Notes: generated by a model not told the origin, from the letters alone. DNA of 64,000 bases from UBA5336 sp038526245 (GCA_038526245.1 JBCBGZ010000006.1:17335-81334), one strand, 5' to 3'. Counted from the stretch's first letter, positions 7,642 to 16,360 are shown. Translations and numbers: made by a program.

Positions 7642-9234
7642 CTACCATCTCCGCTCAAAGCGTCGGCGTACGAACACCGCCAACGCATTCATCAGGACCA
7701 TGAAGGTCAAAAGGACGACGATGGCCGCCGCCGTATTCGGTTCCCAGGCACGTTCCGCCCCGGTGGACCATTTGAAAATCAGTACGGGCAGGGCCGTTGC
7801 CTCGTCGGTCGGCCCGGACGGGACCTCCGCCACAAAGGCGACCATGCCAATGAGTAGAAGCGGCGCAGTTTCGCCGAGCGCGCGGGCCATGCCGATGATC
7901 GCGCCGGTCATGATGCCGGGCGCGGCCAGGGGCAGGACATGGTGGAGCACGGTCTGGGTCTTCGAGGCGCCCACGCCGAGGGCTGCACTTCGAATAGACG
8001 GTGGAACGGATCGCAGGGCCGCGCGCGAGGCGATGATCACCGTGGGAAGGGTGAGCAGGCCGAGGACGAGCCCGCCGACCAAGGGCGCAGACCGGGGAAG
8101 AGCCAGGAAATTCAGGAACACTGCGGCCCCGAGCAAGCCAAACACGATGGAGGGCACGGCGGCCAGATTGTTGATGTTCACCTCGATCAGGTCGGTGACC
8201 CGGTTCTTCGGCGCGTATTCTTCCAGATAAATCGCTGCGCTGATGCCGATGGGGATCGCGATCATTGCGGTGATCAGCATCGTAAAGAGGGAGCCGACAA
8301 TGGCCGCCAGCACGCCGGCAATCTCCGGATAGGTCGAGTCCGCATTGCTGAGCAGCGCCCAATTGATTCCGCGGCTGAGGCGCCCGTCTTCTTTCAGGGC
8401 CAGGGTCCAGGCGATCTGCCGGTCCGTCACGTTCCGCGCGTCTTCCGCCAAAGGGATGACCCGGACATCTGCGCGCGGCCCGTCAAACCCCTCCAGATCC
8501 CCCGTAAGCAATTCGATAGACACGCCATCGGCGCTTGAATCAATCAGACGCGCAATGGACGTTTCGGACTGGAGCAGGATTGTGCCGCCCTCACCTGACT
8601 GAAGGGCCGCTTGTTCGCTCACAATCCTGTCGAATGCACCGTCACCGCGCAGGACGATGCGCTCTTCGCCGTCCTGTAGAGTGCGCATAACATCCGTGAC
8701 CGGACCTGATTTGAAGCGGGTTTCCGGCGCGACGGCGCCCTTGAGATAAAGGTCGAGATCATCCGACAGGGCAGCCGAGTAGGCGAACGTCTCACCAATC
8801 CTGCCAGGGTTTTCCGCCGTCGCGCGGGCCATGGGCAAGACCGCCAGCCGCGTGACGAGGTCGTTCAGTTCGCGCTCCCGCCCGTCCGCGGCCGCTTCCG
8901 GAAACCGCTCTGCAAGGTTCTCGCGCACAAGCTGGTAAAACCCCGACACATTCTCGGCAATCGCGGCTGTGTCCCCGACCCCTTCCGGCGCGACGGTTTC
9001 GACCGTCAGGGGCAAGTCGAACTTGATCTTGTGATGGGAGAAAGCGGTGAGTGCCTGGCTGCCGATGGAAAAGACAAACAGGACAAGGAATGCCAGCGCG
9101 ACGCCAATGGCGGCCATGCCATAGAATTTGAAGCGCCGTTCGGCGGCATTGCGCTTCCGCAGCCGTTTCTTCGCCGCCTCATCATTGAAGCTGGACGGCC
9201 TGGTCGCGCGGGCGGGGGCGGTCTGATCAGTCAT
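7642..9234 (-). CDS. pstA: Phosphate ABC transporter permease PstA (long form with N-terminal periplasmic domain)
   Basis: A 530-residue permease. A basic N-terminus is followed by one membrane segment (about 38-62), then a periplasmic domain of some 240 residues of the DUF3333 type seen in alphaproteobacterial PstA. The five- to six-helix permease core follows, with the EAA-like loop ALGVGASKTQTVLHHVLPLAAPGIMTG. E. coli PstA is about 300 residues, so the extra length is this inserted domain. It overlaps pstC by eight bases and precedes pstB by four, so the three are translationally linked. The function of the extra domain is not established; docking of a phosphate-binding protein is a guess. 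Confidence 0.93.
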   Translation of the reverse strand: MTDQTAPARATRPSSFNDEAAKKRLRKRNAAERRFKFYGMAAIGVALAFLVLFVFSIGSQALTAFSHHKIKFDLPLTVETVAPEGVGDTAAIAENVSGFYQLVRENLAERFPEAAADGRERELNDLVTRLAVLPMARATAENPGRIGETFAYSAALSDDLDLYLKGAVAPETRFKSGPVTDVMRTLQDGEERIVLRGDGAFDRIVSEQAALQSGEGGTILLQSETSIARLIDSSADGVSIELLTGDLEGFDGPRADVRVIPLAEDARNVTDRQIAWTLALKEDGRLSRGINWALLSNADSTYPEIAGVLAAIVGSLFTMLITAMIAIPIGISAAIYLEEYAPKNRVTDLIEVNINNLAAVPSIVFGLLGAAVFLNFLALPRSAPLVGGLVLGLLTLPTVIIASRAALRSVPPSIRSAALGVGASKTQTVLHHVLPLAAPGIMTGAIIGMARALGETAPLLLIGMVAFVAEVPSGPTDEATALPVLIFKWSTGAERAWEPNTAAAIVVLLTFMVLMNALAVFVRRRFERRW

Positions 9235-10645
9235 ACTTTTCCCGGTATTTCTGGACCACGCGCAACGCGATCAGGTTGAACACCAGGGTCATCAGGAACA
9301 GGACAAAGCCCAGGGCGAAGGCAGAAAGCGTCTTCGGGCTGTCAAACTCACTGTCGCCCGTGAGCAGGGAGACAATCTGCACTGTGATCGTTGTGATTTC
9401 CGCTGTGGGGTCCGCGGTGATCTGGGGGCGCAGGCCTGCAGCCATCACCACGATCATCGTCTCGCCAATGGCGCGGGATACGGCCAGCAGAAGCGCGGCA
9501 ATCACGCCGGGCAGGGCAGCGGGCATGATGACCTGTTTAACCGTTTCGGACTTGGTGGCGCCCATGGCATAGGCGCCGTCACGCAGGGACTGGGGCACCG
9601 CGTTGATCACATCATCGGAGAGGGATGAAACAAACGGAATGATCATGACACCCATCACCAGGCCTGCAGCCAGGGCGTTGGTGGAGGATGCCGCGAAGAA
9701 TTCGTCCGGGATGAAGGGCAGGGCGTTCAGCCAAAGCGCGCCCTCGCGCACAAAGGGCGCAACAACGAGGATCGCAAAGAAACCGTAGACCACGGTTGGG
9801 ATGCCTGCGAGCACTTCCAGGACCGGCTTCACCCAGGCGCGCACACCCGGCCCGGCATATTCCGAAAGATAGATCGCCGCGTAGAGCCCGATGGGAGCCG
9901 CCACGCACATGGCGATGAGGGAGATGATAAAGGTCCCGAAGAACAGCGGAACAGCGCCGAAATCCGCATTGGTCTGGGCGTTCCATTCGGTGCCGAACAG
10001 GAACCCTAGCACCGGGATCTGGGCGAAAAACCGCAGGGACTCAAAGAAGAGCGACGCGACAATGCCGAGCGTGGTTGCGATGGCGATGGCCGCGCACAGG
10101 AACAGCATGATCTCCACGCCGCGCTCCACCTGCGCCCGGGCGCGGAACGACCCGGCCAGGCGCGAGCGAGCATAGGCAAAGCCCCCCACTGCGGCCAGGA
10201 GCGCGGCCAGGAGGGCAGAGAGCTTCACCCCGCCGGACAAGGTCAGGTAGCGCTGCGTAACAGCCGAGAAGAGTTGCGCGCCACTATAGGCAGCGGCGTC
10301 CAGTTGGCTCGCATCGCGCACCCGGTCGAGATACTGCTCCAGTTGGATGGGAGAGAAGTCCGCGAATCCGCTGGGCAGTTCGCCTGCCAGAAGCCCGCGG
10401 GCGATTCCGCCACCAAACAGACCGTAGCCGAGCAAGATGATCGCAGCGGGAACCACTGCGCACATTGCGGCGTAATAGCCATGATAGTTCGGTTGAGAAT
10501 TCAGCGGACCCGTTCCGGTGGCTGTAAAACCCATTGCAGCCGAGCGGCCCGCCACGAAGGCAAGGCAGCCGGTCGCGGCCAGCACCGCAAAGGCCATCCA
10601 AACCATCGGCAAATGCCCAATGGACTGCAACATATCTCGCCCCAT
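9227..10645 (-). CDS. pstC: Phosphate ABC transporter permease PstC (long form)
   Basis: A 472-residue permease and first gene of the pst operon. The N-terminal third has a membrane segment at 14-34, another near 55-78, and an extracytoplasmic stretch (PSGFADFSPIQLEQYLDRVRDASQL). The core from about 180 carries the typical PstC permease sequence, with AIYLSEYAGPGVRAWVKPVLEVLAGIPTVVYGFF in the middle and the EAA loop YAMGATKSETVKQVIMPAALPGVIAALLLAVSRAIGETM. The start at 10645 has AAGGAG five bases upstream. A Pho box lies 29-46 bases upstream. No pstS precedes it, which is unusual; the phosphate-binding protein must be encoded elsewhere. Confidence 0.93.
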   Translation of the reverse strand: MGRDMLQSIGHLPMVWMAFAVLAATGCLAFVAGRSAAMGFTATGTGPLNSQPNYHGYYAAMCAVVPAAIILLGYGLFGGGIARGLLAGELPSGFADFSPIQLEQYLDRVRDASQLDAAAYSGAQLFSAVTQRYLTLSGGVKLSALLAALLAAVGGFAYARSRLAGSFRARAQVERGVEIMLFLCAAIAIATTLGIVASLFFESLRFFAQIPVLGFLFGTEWNAQTNADFGAVPLFFGTFIISLIAMCVAAPIGLYAAIYLSEYAGPGVRAWVKPVLEVLAGIPTVVYGFFAILVVAPFVREGALWLNALPFIPDEFFAASSTNALAAGLVMGVMIIPFVSSLSDDVINAVPQSLRDGAYAMGATKSETVKQVIMPAALPGVIAALLLAVSRAIGETMIVVMAAGLRPQITADPTAEITTITVQIVSLLTGDSEFDSPKTLSAFALGFVLFLMTLVFNLIALRVVQKYREKYD

Positions 10646-10673
10646 GAAACTCCTTCCCGTCTAGGCTGTAATG

Positions 10674-10691
10674 CTGACACTGGTGTGACAA
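10674..10691 (-). promoter_or_regulatory. Pho box (PhoB operator) of the pst operon
   Basis: On the minus strand the sequence is TTGTCAC-ACCA-GTGTCAG: two direct TGTCA heptads with 4-bp spacing, i.e. an 11-bp period. This matches the PhoB consensus CTGTCAT-n4-CTGTCAY closely. It ends 29 bases before the pstC ATG, on the transcribed strand. PhoB should activate the operon from here, and since phoB is its last gene the circuit is autoregulatory. Confidence 0.75.
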
Positions 10692-10782
10692 CGCCCCCAC
10701 GGCGTGCAGTGGAGCGGGGGATTAACCCAAAAAGTGAATTAAGGCCAGTTCGTCCGGATACCGACGAATTCGCGAGGCCTGC

Positions 10783-11721
10783 CTAGTCCCGGTGTGCGGC
10801 GCGGCGAAGGCGATCATTTATCGCTTCACCCAGGCCGTGGCGCGGAATGGGGCAGATCGCGATCTTTTCATGTTTGCGGTCCAGAAACCGAAGAAGCGGG
10901 TAGAGATTGGCCGCGGCATCCTTCAGCACGCCATGCTCGGAAAGGGTGTAGTCCCCCGCCACAGAACCAAAGCCGACGAAAACCTCGCCCTCTTCCTTCG
11001 ATTTTGCGTCCAGGCGAAGCTGGGCGTTGGGGGCGTAATGGCGCGCCATCTGACCGGGCGAGGCCGGGGCAGCGCCGTCCTCTGGGCTGGCAAGTGGCGC
11101 GCCGAGGAAGGTTTCCAGCAGGTCTCGCTCAAGCCCGCCCGGACGCAGCAGGGTGGGCTGTGGCCCGGCAAACGACACGACAGTGGACTCCAGGCCTACA
11201 GGGCAGCGCCCGCCATCCATGATGGCGTCAATCGTCTCGCCGAGTTCCTCATAGACGTCCTGGGGCGTGACGGGGCTGATCTTGCCAGATCGATTGGCAG
11301 ACGGCGCCACTATGGGGCGGCCCAGCCCGGTGATGATATCATGGGTGATCGAATGGCTGGGATGGCGCAGGGCGATGGTGTCGAGCCCGGCCCGTGCCAG
11401 ATCGCATGTGGTTGCACCCGAAGCACCCGGCACGACGATGGTCAGCGGTCCGGGCCAGTAGAACCCGGCGCAAAAGCCCGCAGCCCCAGACAGCTCGCCT
11501 TCGCGCGCGGCCATATCTGGCCCGTTCACATGGGCAATCAGTGGATTGAAGGCGGGCCGGGCTTTCACCTCATAGAGCCGCGCGACGGCGTCGGCATTGG
11601 CTGCGTCTGCTGCGATCCCGTAAACCGTTTCCGTTGGCACGGCGACGAGCCCGCCCTGACCGAGGATTTCAACGGCGGCGGCAATGCCTTCAGGCGTGGG
11701 TTTCAGGGCAAGTGTGGCCAT
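10783..11721 (-). CDS. tsaC: L-threonylcarbamoyladenylate synthase (Sua5/TsaC type)
   Basis: A 312-residue enzyme making threonylcarbamoyl-AMP from Thr, bicarbonate and ATP, the first step of the t6A37 modification of ANN-decoding tRNAs. The YrdC fold is at residues 1-200 (LVAVPTETVYGIAADA, VKARPAFNPLIAHV, ALRHPSHSI, APSANRSGKISP), followed by a linker and a C-terminal Sua5 domain (about 220-312, GEVFVGFG…IPRHGLGEAINDRLRRAA). So it is the longer Sua5 form. The start is uncertain: ATG at 11721 or GTG four codons upstream at 11733. Its partner TsaE is encoded at 41089-41538. It follows the cytochrome b561-YceI gene closely on the same strand. Confidence 0.93.
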   Translation of the reverse strand: MATLALKPTPEGIAAAVEILGQGGLVAVPTETVYGIAADAANADAVARLYEVKARPAFNPLIAHVNGPDMAAREGELSGAAGFCAGFYWPGPLTIVVPGASGATTCDLARAGLDTIALRHPSHSITHDIITGLGRPIVAPSANRSGKISPVTPQDVYEELGETIDAIMDGGRCPVGLESTVVSFAGPQPTLLRPGGLERDLLETFLGAPLASPEDGAAPASPGQMARHYAPNAQLRLDAKSKEEGEVFVGFGSVAGDYTLSEHGVLKDAAANLYPLLRFLDRKHEKIAICPIPRHGLGEAINDRLRRAAHRD

Positions 11722-11756
11722 GGCGCGCCGCACATGCCCCGAAGGCGGCGATCAGG

Positions 11757-12986
11757 TCAATCGGTGACGCGCTTCGCGGCCAGCGAAACTTCGATGCGGA
11801 TCTCGTCCGATACCCAATCCCCACCGGGGTCGCTTTCCATGCCGACATCCAGCTCCGCGCGAGAAAGCACGGTTTCGCCTTCCATGAAGGCTTCATCGCC
11901 TTCGAAGTAGAGTTCGAAGTCCAGCGGCACGTCGATCGTGGCGCCTTTCAGCGTAAGCGCCGCATTCGCGGTGTAGTTCGGCTCGGCGCCATCAAACAGG
12001 TCGAGCACGACCGTCGCGGTTTGCGCGCCAGACACATCGAGCCATTCGGCTGCGCGCAGACTGTCCGTGTAGAGTTTTTTGTTGGCGATGGCCGAGGCCA
12101 GATCCACCGTGACCTCCACGCGGGAGGCGGCGAGATTGTCCGGGTCAAACGCGATAACCGCGTCCCAGTTTTCGAACGAACCGGTGTACTGGCTGCCATC
12201 ATGCATGCCGGAAAAGCGAATGTAGGGATTGGCGTCCCGGTTGATGGTCCAGTTGGCTTCCAGTTCGGAGCCACCGGAGACATCAGCGGCGCTGCCCTGG
12301 GCCAGGACGGGGGTGACGGCGACGGCGGCGAAAACAGCCAGGGCGCCGCCGAAGGCGCTCAACGCGCCGCGCGAGGGGGCGCGGGGGCCACCGGTTTTGC
12401 CAAACAGGCCTGGGATCATTCGTTTCAACACACCCTCCTCAGGGCCGAATTCATGCTTCAGGGCACCGGCGACATGTACGGCGACCAGTGCGAGGGCGAG
12501 CCAGGCGAGCTTGGAATGGACAAACTCCACCGCGCCATGGCCGCTCTCATTGGCTAGGAAGCCCACAAAAGGCAGGTCCGGCCAACTCACGATTCCGTAA
12601 AGCACTGTCGGAATGTCGAAATCATACGCTGTGGAGACATACAGCCAGCCCGTCAGCGGCAGCGCCAGCATGAGCGCATAAAAAGCGTAGTGGGCGGCAT
12701 GGGAGGCGGTCTTTTCCCAGCCTGTCAGCCCGCTGGCATCTGCCGGAGGCGGGTTCATCACGCGCCAGATAATCCGCGCGAGGGTCAGGATCAAAATGGT
12801 GATGCCGACGGATTTGTGGAGCTGGTAGAGCCCTTCCTTCAAGACATGGTCGTTCGGCAGGTCCGTCATGAACCAGCCGCCGGGGATGAGGCTGAGGATC
12901 GCCAGCGCAATCACCCAATGCAGGGCGATCGCAACGCTCGTATAGCGGTGGGAAGGGTTGGAGCCTGTTGCGGTGATGTCTGACAT
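11757..12986 (-). CDS. Cytochrome b561 fused to a YceI domain
   Basis: A 409-residue two-domain protein. Residues 10-185 are a four-helix cytochrome b561: RYTSVAIALHWVIALAILSLIPGGWF contains a haem-ligand His, and further His ligands lie in LYQLHKSVGITIL, TASHAAHYAFYALMLALPLTGWLY and LALVAVHVAGALKHEFG. A linker with one further hydrophobic segment (about 205-230) leads to a YceI lipocalin-like domain (232-409; NPYIRFSGMHDGSQYTGSFENWDA, WLDVSGAQTATVVLDLFDG). YceI domains bind isoprenoid lipids such as quinones in a barrel, so the fusion could pair quinone binding with haem electron transfer at the membrane face. Two further YceI lipoproteins follow upstream on the same strand. Confidence 0.88.
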   Translation of the reverse strand: MSDITATGSNPSHRYTSVAIALHWVIALAILSLIPGGWFMTDLPNDHVLKEGLYQLHKSVGITILILTLARIIWRVMNPPPADASGLTGWEKTASHAAHYAFYALMLALPLTGWLYVSTAYDFDIPTVLYGIVSWPDLPFVGFLANESGHGAVEFVHSKLAWLALALVAVHVAGALKHEFGPEEGVLKRMIPGLFGKTGGPRAPSRGALSAFGGALAVFAAVAVTPVLAQGSAADVSGGSELEANWTINRDANPYIRFSGMHDGSQYTGSFENWDAVIAFDPDNLAASRVEVTVDLASAIANKKLYTDSLRAAEWLDVSGAQTATVVLDLFDGAEPNYTANAALTLKGATIDVPLDFELYFEGDEAFMEGETVLSRAELDVGMESDPGGDWVSDEIRIEVSLAAKRVTD

Positions 12987-13010
12987 TTCGCCATGCCTCT
13001 AAAGCTGGCG

Positions 13011-13042
13011 CCCCCCTTCTCCCGCTTGCGGGAGAAGGGGGG
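13011..13042. repeat. Perfect 15-bp palindromic hairpin (REP-like intergenic element)
   Basis: The arms CCCCCCTTCTCCCGC (13011-13025) and GCGGGAGAAGGGGGG (13028-13042) are exact reverse complements separated by TT. It lies between the YceI lipoprotein stop (13063) and the cytochrome b561 start (12986). Sequences of the form CCCTTCTCCCGC-TT-GCGGGAGAAGGG recur as extragenic palindromes in many proteobacteria. It has no U-tract, so it is better read as a REP-like element or RNA-stabilising hairpin than as a classic terminator. Confidence 0.75.
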
Positions 13043-13062
13043 CAGGTCGCACGATTGATCGC

Positions 13063-13782
13063 CTACTCGTCTTGCAGGAACTCGCCCGAGAACTCGATGG
13101 TGACCGCATCGGATACGTTCGGAATGGCGGCTGTCATGCCGAAATCGGACCGGTTGATCGTTGTGGTCGCATTGAACCCGATCAGGTCGCGCTCACCATA
13201 CCAGGGCGCGCCGCCGACGCCGTTATAGGTCACGTCCAGCGTGACTGGCAGGGTCGTTCCGAGGAATGTCAGGTCGCCCGTCACCGTGCCGGTGTTGCCG
13301 CTTGTCAGTGCAACATCCGTCGAGGTGAAGGTGATTTCCGGATAATTGTCGGCATTCAGCCAGCGCTCATTGCGCGCCATGTCTTCGGCCCAGGTTTCAA
13401 ACCCACTGTCGGCGTGGCCAGCCTTGTAATCGCCGGGATAGTTCACGATCAGGCTCGCTGGGTTGATGGTGACCGAGAGCGTCGAGGCGGCAGGGTCCGC
13501 CGGATCAAAGTTCAGGTCGGCATCAAAGTCGCCAAACTGGACCGTGTAGTCGGAGATGCCACGCTGGTGACCGACTTTCCAGGTCAGGAAGGCGTGGGTT
13601 CGCTCGAGGGAGTAGGCGCCGCCATTCACTTCGGCGAGGGAGTCCGCCAGCACGATTTCAGCCGGAGCAGCGGGTGCCTGGGCCGCATCATCCTGGGCGA
13701 CAGCGGGGGCGTTTGTGGCGTTTCCGCAGGCCGCGATCAGGGCGAGGCCGGCGGCGCCAGCGAGGAGGGCAGTGTATTTCAT
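13063..13782 (-). CDS. YceI-family lipoprotein
   Basis: A 239-residue lipoprotein. The signal ends in the lipobox ALIAACGN with Cys19 as the lipidation site, followed by an Ala/Pro-rich tether to about residue 42. The YceI barrel spans about 48-239: the signature YSLERTHAFLTWKVGHQRGISDYTVQFGDFDADL, then FETWAEDMARNERWLNADNYPEITFTST and GDLTFLGTTLPVTLDVTYNGVGG. YceI proteins are small lipocalin-like barrels that hold polyisoprenoid-type lipids. It lies between a second YceI lipoprotein (33 bases upstream) and the cytochrome b561-YceI fusion, so these probably form one leftward unit. Confidence 0.88.
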   Translation of the reverse strand: MKYTALLAGAAGLALIAACGNATNAPAVAQDDAAQAPAAPAEIVLADSLAEVNGGAYSLERTHAFLTWKVGHQRGISDYTVQFGDFDADLNFDPADPAASTLSVTINPASLIVNYPGDYKAGHADSGFETWAEDMARNERWLNADNYPEITFTSTDVALTSGNTGTVTGDLTFLGTTLPVTLDVTYNGVGGAPWYGERDLIGFNATTTINRSDFGMTAAIPNVSDAVTIEFSGEFLQDE

Positions 13783-13815
13783 GGGAGTGGTCCTTGGGAT
13801 TGTGGGGAGAAATGC

Positions 13816-14445
13816 TCACTCATCTCCAGCTTCGAGAAACTCGCCGGAGAAGCTCAGGGTGACTTCGTCGGACACAAAATTCGTCATTGCGCCCATGCCG
13901 AAGTCAGATCGGTTGAATGTGCCCGTCGCATTGAAGCCGATGCGGCGCTTACCGCCATCAAACGGGCTCGTCGCGGTGCCATTATAAGTCACGTCGAGGG
14001 TGATCGGGGCCGTAACGCCGCGCAAATTCAGGTCACCGGTGACGGTGCCAGCAAACTCGCCGGACTGGGCCGCGCCCGTGGAAACGAATGTGGCGGCTGG
14101 GAATTCATCGGCATTCAGGAAGCGGCCATCATTGGCCAGTTCGTCTTCCCATTCGGCCTTTTTCTCCGGATCGGGATACTGGGTGTCCAGCGCTGCCGTG
14201 TTGACCTGGACGGAGATCACGGACGCGGTGGGGTCATTAGCCTCAAAGTCCAGCTGAGCATCGAAATCGGTGAAGTCGATGCTGTAGTCCGACAGGCCGA
14301 AATGCTCGACGCTGATGGTCAGAAATGCGTGGGTCTTGTCGAGCTCGAAATTCGAGCTGTCGATGGGGTCGAGGCTCTGCTGGGCGGTCACACATCCGGT
14401 CAGGAGTGTGGCGCCGAAGGCAATGGCTGCGAGTGATTTGATCAT
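13816..14445 (-). CDS. YceI-family lipoprotein (second paralogue)
   Basis: A 209-residue lipoprotein with lipobox TLLTGC, Cys18 being the lipidated residue. The YceI domain occupies about 28-209 (FELDKTHAFLTISVEHFGLSDYSIDFTDFDAQLDF, WEDELANDGRFLNADEFPAATFVST, NRSDFGMGAMTNFVSDEVTLSFSGEF). It parallels the downstream lipoprotein almost segment by segment, so the pair arose by duplication. It is the promoter-proximal gene of the three-gene YceI/cytochrome b561 run and is divergent from the acyl-CoA dehydrogenase, with 119 bases between them. The ligand is not predictable from sequence. Confidence 0.88.
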   Translation of the reverse strand: MIKSLAAIAFGATLLTGCVTAQQSLDPIDSSNFELDKTHAFLTISVEHFGLSDYSIDFTDFDAQLDFEANDPTASVISVQVNTAALDTQYPDPEKKAEWEDELANDGRFLNADEFPAATFVSTGAAQSGEFAGTVTGDLNLRGVTAPITLDVTYNGTATSPFDGGKRRIGFNATGTFNRSDFGMGAMTNFVSDEVTLSFSGEFLEAGDE

Positions 14446-14564
14446 GGTGGCACCCTCATCTGGTGTCTTCGCCTTGCGGCAAGAGGTAGAACGTCCTTAA
14501 CGCCGTTCCAGCGACCGCGTATCATGTCACGCGCGATAACACATATTCACAATGAGGATACGCC

Positions 14565-16340
14565 ATGGCCTATGCTGCCCCCGTTGAAGAGATGTCGTTT
14601 CTTTTGCGAAAGGTGGTCGGGCTTGATGCCCTTTTGGAAGGCGGTGCATTCGGCGAGTTCGATGGCGACCTGGTCGGCCCGATCCTGGAAGAGGCCGCGA
14701 AACTGGCAGGGGAGGTGCTCGCCCCGCTGAATGCCGAGGGCGACAAGGCGGGTGCACAGCTTACAGAAGCAGGCGTGGTTGCCGCGCCAGGCTTTGGCGC
14801 GGCCTATGAGGCGTTTCGTGAGGCGGGCTGGATGGGGCTTGCGTTTCCCGAGGCCCATGGTGGCCAGTCGGGGCCCAAGGCGCTCGCCCTCGCCGTGATG
14901 GAAATGTTCCACGGGGCGAACATGGCATTCACCCTGGCGCCCATGCTGTCCTTTGGCGCGATTGAAGCGTTGTTGGCCCATGGCACGCCGCAGCAGCAGG
15001 CGATTTACCTGCCGAAGCTGATTAGTGGCGACTGGACTGGCACCATGAACCTGACCGAGCCCCAGGCGGGCTCCGATGTGGGCGCTCTGAAGACAAAGGC
15101 CGTGCCCAATGGCGATGGCAGCTACGCGATCACAGGCCAGAAAATTTACATCACCTGGGGCGACCATGACATCGCCGAGAATATCATCCACCTCGTTCTC
15201 GCGCGGCTGCCCGATGCGCCGGCCGGTTCGCGCGGCGTTTCGCTCTTCCTGGTACCAAAGCAGTTTGTCGAGGCTGATGGCAGCCTTGGCGCGCGCAACA
15301 ACGTCAAGTGTATCGGGCTGGAGAAGAAAGTCGGCATCCATGCCTCTCCAACCTGTGTGATGGAATATGACGGCGCCACAGGCTGGTTGATTGGCGAAGA
15401 GAACAAGGGCCTGAATGCCATGTTCACCATGATGAACTCCGCGCGCCTGAATGTGGGCCTGGAAGGGGTTGGCGTGGGCGAGGCCGCTTACCAGACCGCC
15501 TTCCAGTTCGCCCAGGAGCGCAAACAGGGCACGGCGCCCGGCGTGGAGGGCGCTGCGCCCATCCTGCACCATGCCGATGTGCGCCGGATGCTGACGACGA
15601 TGCGCGCCAATGTCATGGCTGCGCGCGCCATCTGTCTGGCCACGGGCGTGGCGGCAGATCTGGCTGAACATGGCGCTACGGATGAGGCCAAGGCGAAGGC
15701 CAGGGCCCGCGAAGACTTGCTGACCCCCATCGCCAAGGCGTGGAGCACAGATATGGGCGTGGAGGTCGCCAGCCTCGGTGTACAGGTCCATGGCGGGATG
15801 GGGTTCATGGATGAAACCATGGCCGCCCAGCTTTACCGCGATGCGCGCATTGCGCCGATCTATGAGGGCACAAATGGCATCCAGGCCATAGACCTGATTG
15901 GCCGGAAAGTGGCGCGCGATGGTGGCGCGGCCATGGGCGCCATGCTCGACGAGGTGTCCGAGACCGCCCGCACGGCCCGGGCGACCAATGATCCGCAACT
16001 GGTGCAGATTGCCCAACGGCTCGAAGGGGCGCGCGATGCCCTGTCGGAGGCCACCGACTGGGTCGTCGAAACGATGGCGTCGGACAAGGACAACGCGCTC
16101 TCGGGCGCAACTGCGTATCTCGCGCTTGCCGGAGATGTCATTGGCGGGCACTTCCTGGCCAAAAGTGCCCTTGAAGCGCGCGATGCCGGCGGAAAGCTGC
16201 GCGGAACCATGCTGGCGCTGGCGGGTTTCTTCGCCGAGACCTCTCTTGCGGAAGCGCCCGGCCGGGTGGCAGGCATTACAACGGGCGGGAAACCTATGCT
16301 GGAAGGAAGTGAGGCCCTGTTCGGCCTCGCCTCGCACTAG
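14565..16340 (+). CDS. Acyl-CoA dehydrogenase, long DmdC-like class
   Basis: A 591-residue FAD-dependent acyl-CoA dehydrogenase. The long N-terminal helical region (1-75) and C-terminal extra domain (about 460-591) mark the ~600-residue class that includes 3-methylmercaptopropionyl-CoA dehydrogenase DmdC. FAD/substrate motifs are MNLTEPQAGSDVGALKTKA and KIYITWGDHD. The catalytic base is Glu434 in PIYEGTNGIQAIDL. It oxidises an acyl-CoA to the 2-enoyl-CoA and passes electrons to ETF. Substrate cannot be fixed, since the class also contains general medium/long-chain members. The start has GAGGATA upstream. A trypsin-like protease follows after 55 bases. Confidence 0.92.
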   Translation: MAYAAPVEEMSFLLRKVVGLDALLEGGAFGEFDGDLVGPILEEAAKLAGEVLAPLNAEGDKAGAQLTEAGVVAAPGFGAAYEAFREAGWMGLAFPEAHGGQSGPKALALAVMEMFHGANMAFTLAPMLSFGAIEALLAHGTPQQQAIYLPKLISGDWTGTMNLTEPQAGSDVGALKTKAVPNGDGSYAITGQKIYITWGDHDIAENIIHLVLARLPDAPAGSRGVSLFLVPKQFVEADGSLGARNNVKCIGLEKKVGIHASPTCVMEYDGATGWLIGEENKGLNAMFTMMNSARLNVGLEGVGVGEAAYQTAFQFAQERKQGTAPGVEGAAPILHHADVRRMLTTMRANVMAARAICLATGVAADLAEHGATDEAKAKARAREDLLTPIAKAWSTDMGVEVASLGVQVHGGMGFMDETMAAQLYRDARIAPIYEGTNGIQAIDLIGRKVARDGGAAMGAMLDEVSETARTARATNDPQLVQIAQRLEGARDALSEATDWVVETMASDKDNALSGATAYLALAGDVIGGHFLAKSALEARDAGGKLRGTMLALAGFFAETSLAEAPGRVAGITTGGKPMLEGSEALFGLASH

Positions 16341-16341
16341 A

Positions 16342-16360
16342 AAAACTGCGCAGTTTTCTG
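16342..16360 (+). terminator. Short terminator-like palindrome after the acyl-CoA dehydrogenase
   Basis: AAAACTGCGCAGTTTT (16342-16357) is a perfect palindrome immediately after the stop codon and runs into TCTG. The stem is short, so termination may be partial and the downstream protease gene may be co-transcribed. Confidence 0.4.

Noticed and set aside
13011..13042. Palindrome considered as an intrinsic terminator
   Set aside because: Stem is perfect but no U-tract follows on either strand, and similar palindromes are common extragenic repeats, so it is listed as a repeat.
13072..14436. A 454-codon plus-strand frame spanning both YceI lipoprotein genes
   Set aside because: Both lipoproteins have lipoboxes and full YceI domains on the other strand; the plus-strand frame has no such signals.
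14547..16337. A 596-codon open frame on the minus strand
   Set aside because: It is a shadow of the acyl-CoA dehydrogenase on the plus strand, whose FAD and active-site motifs are intact. Antisense open frames are expected at this GC content.
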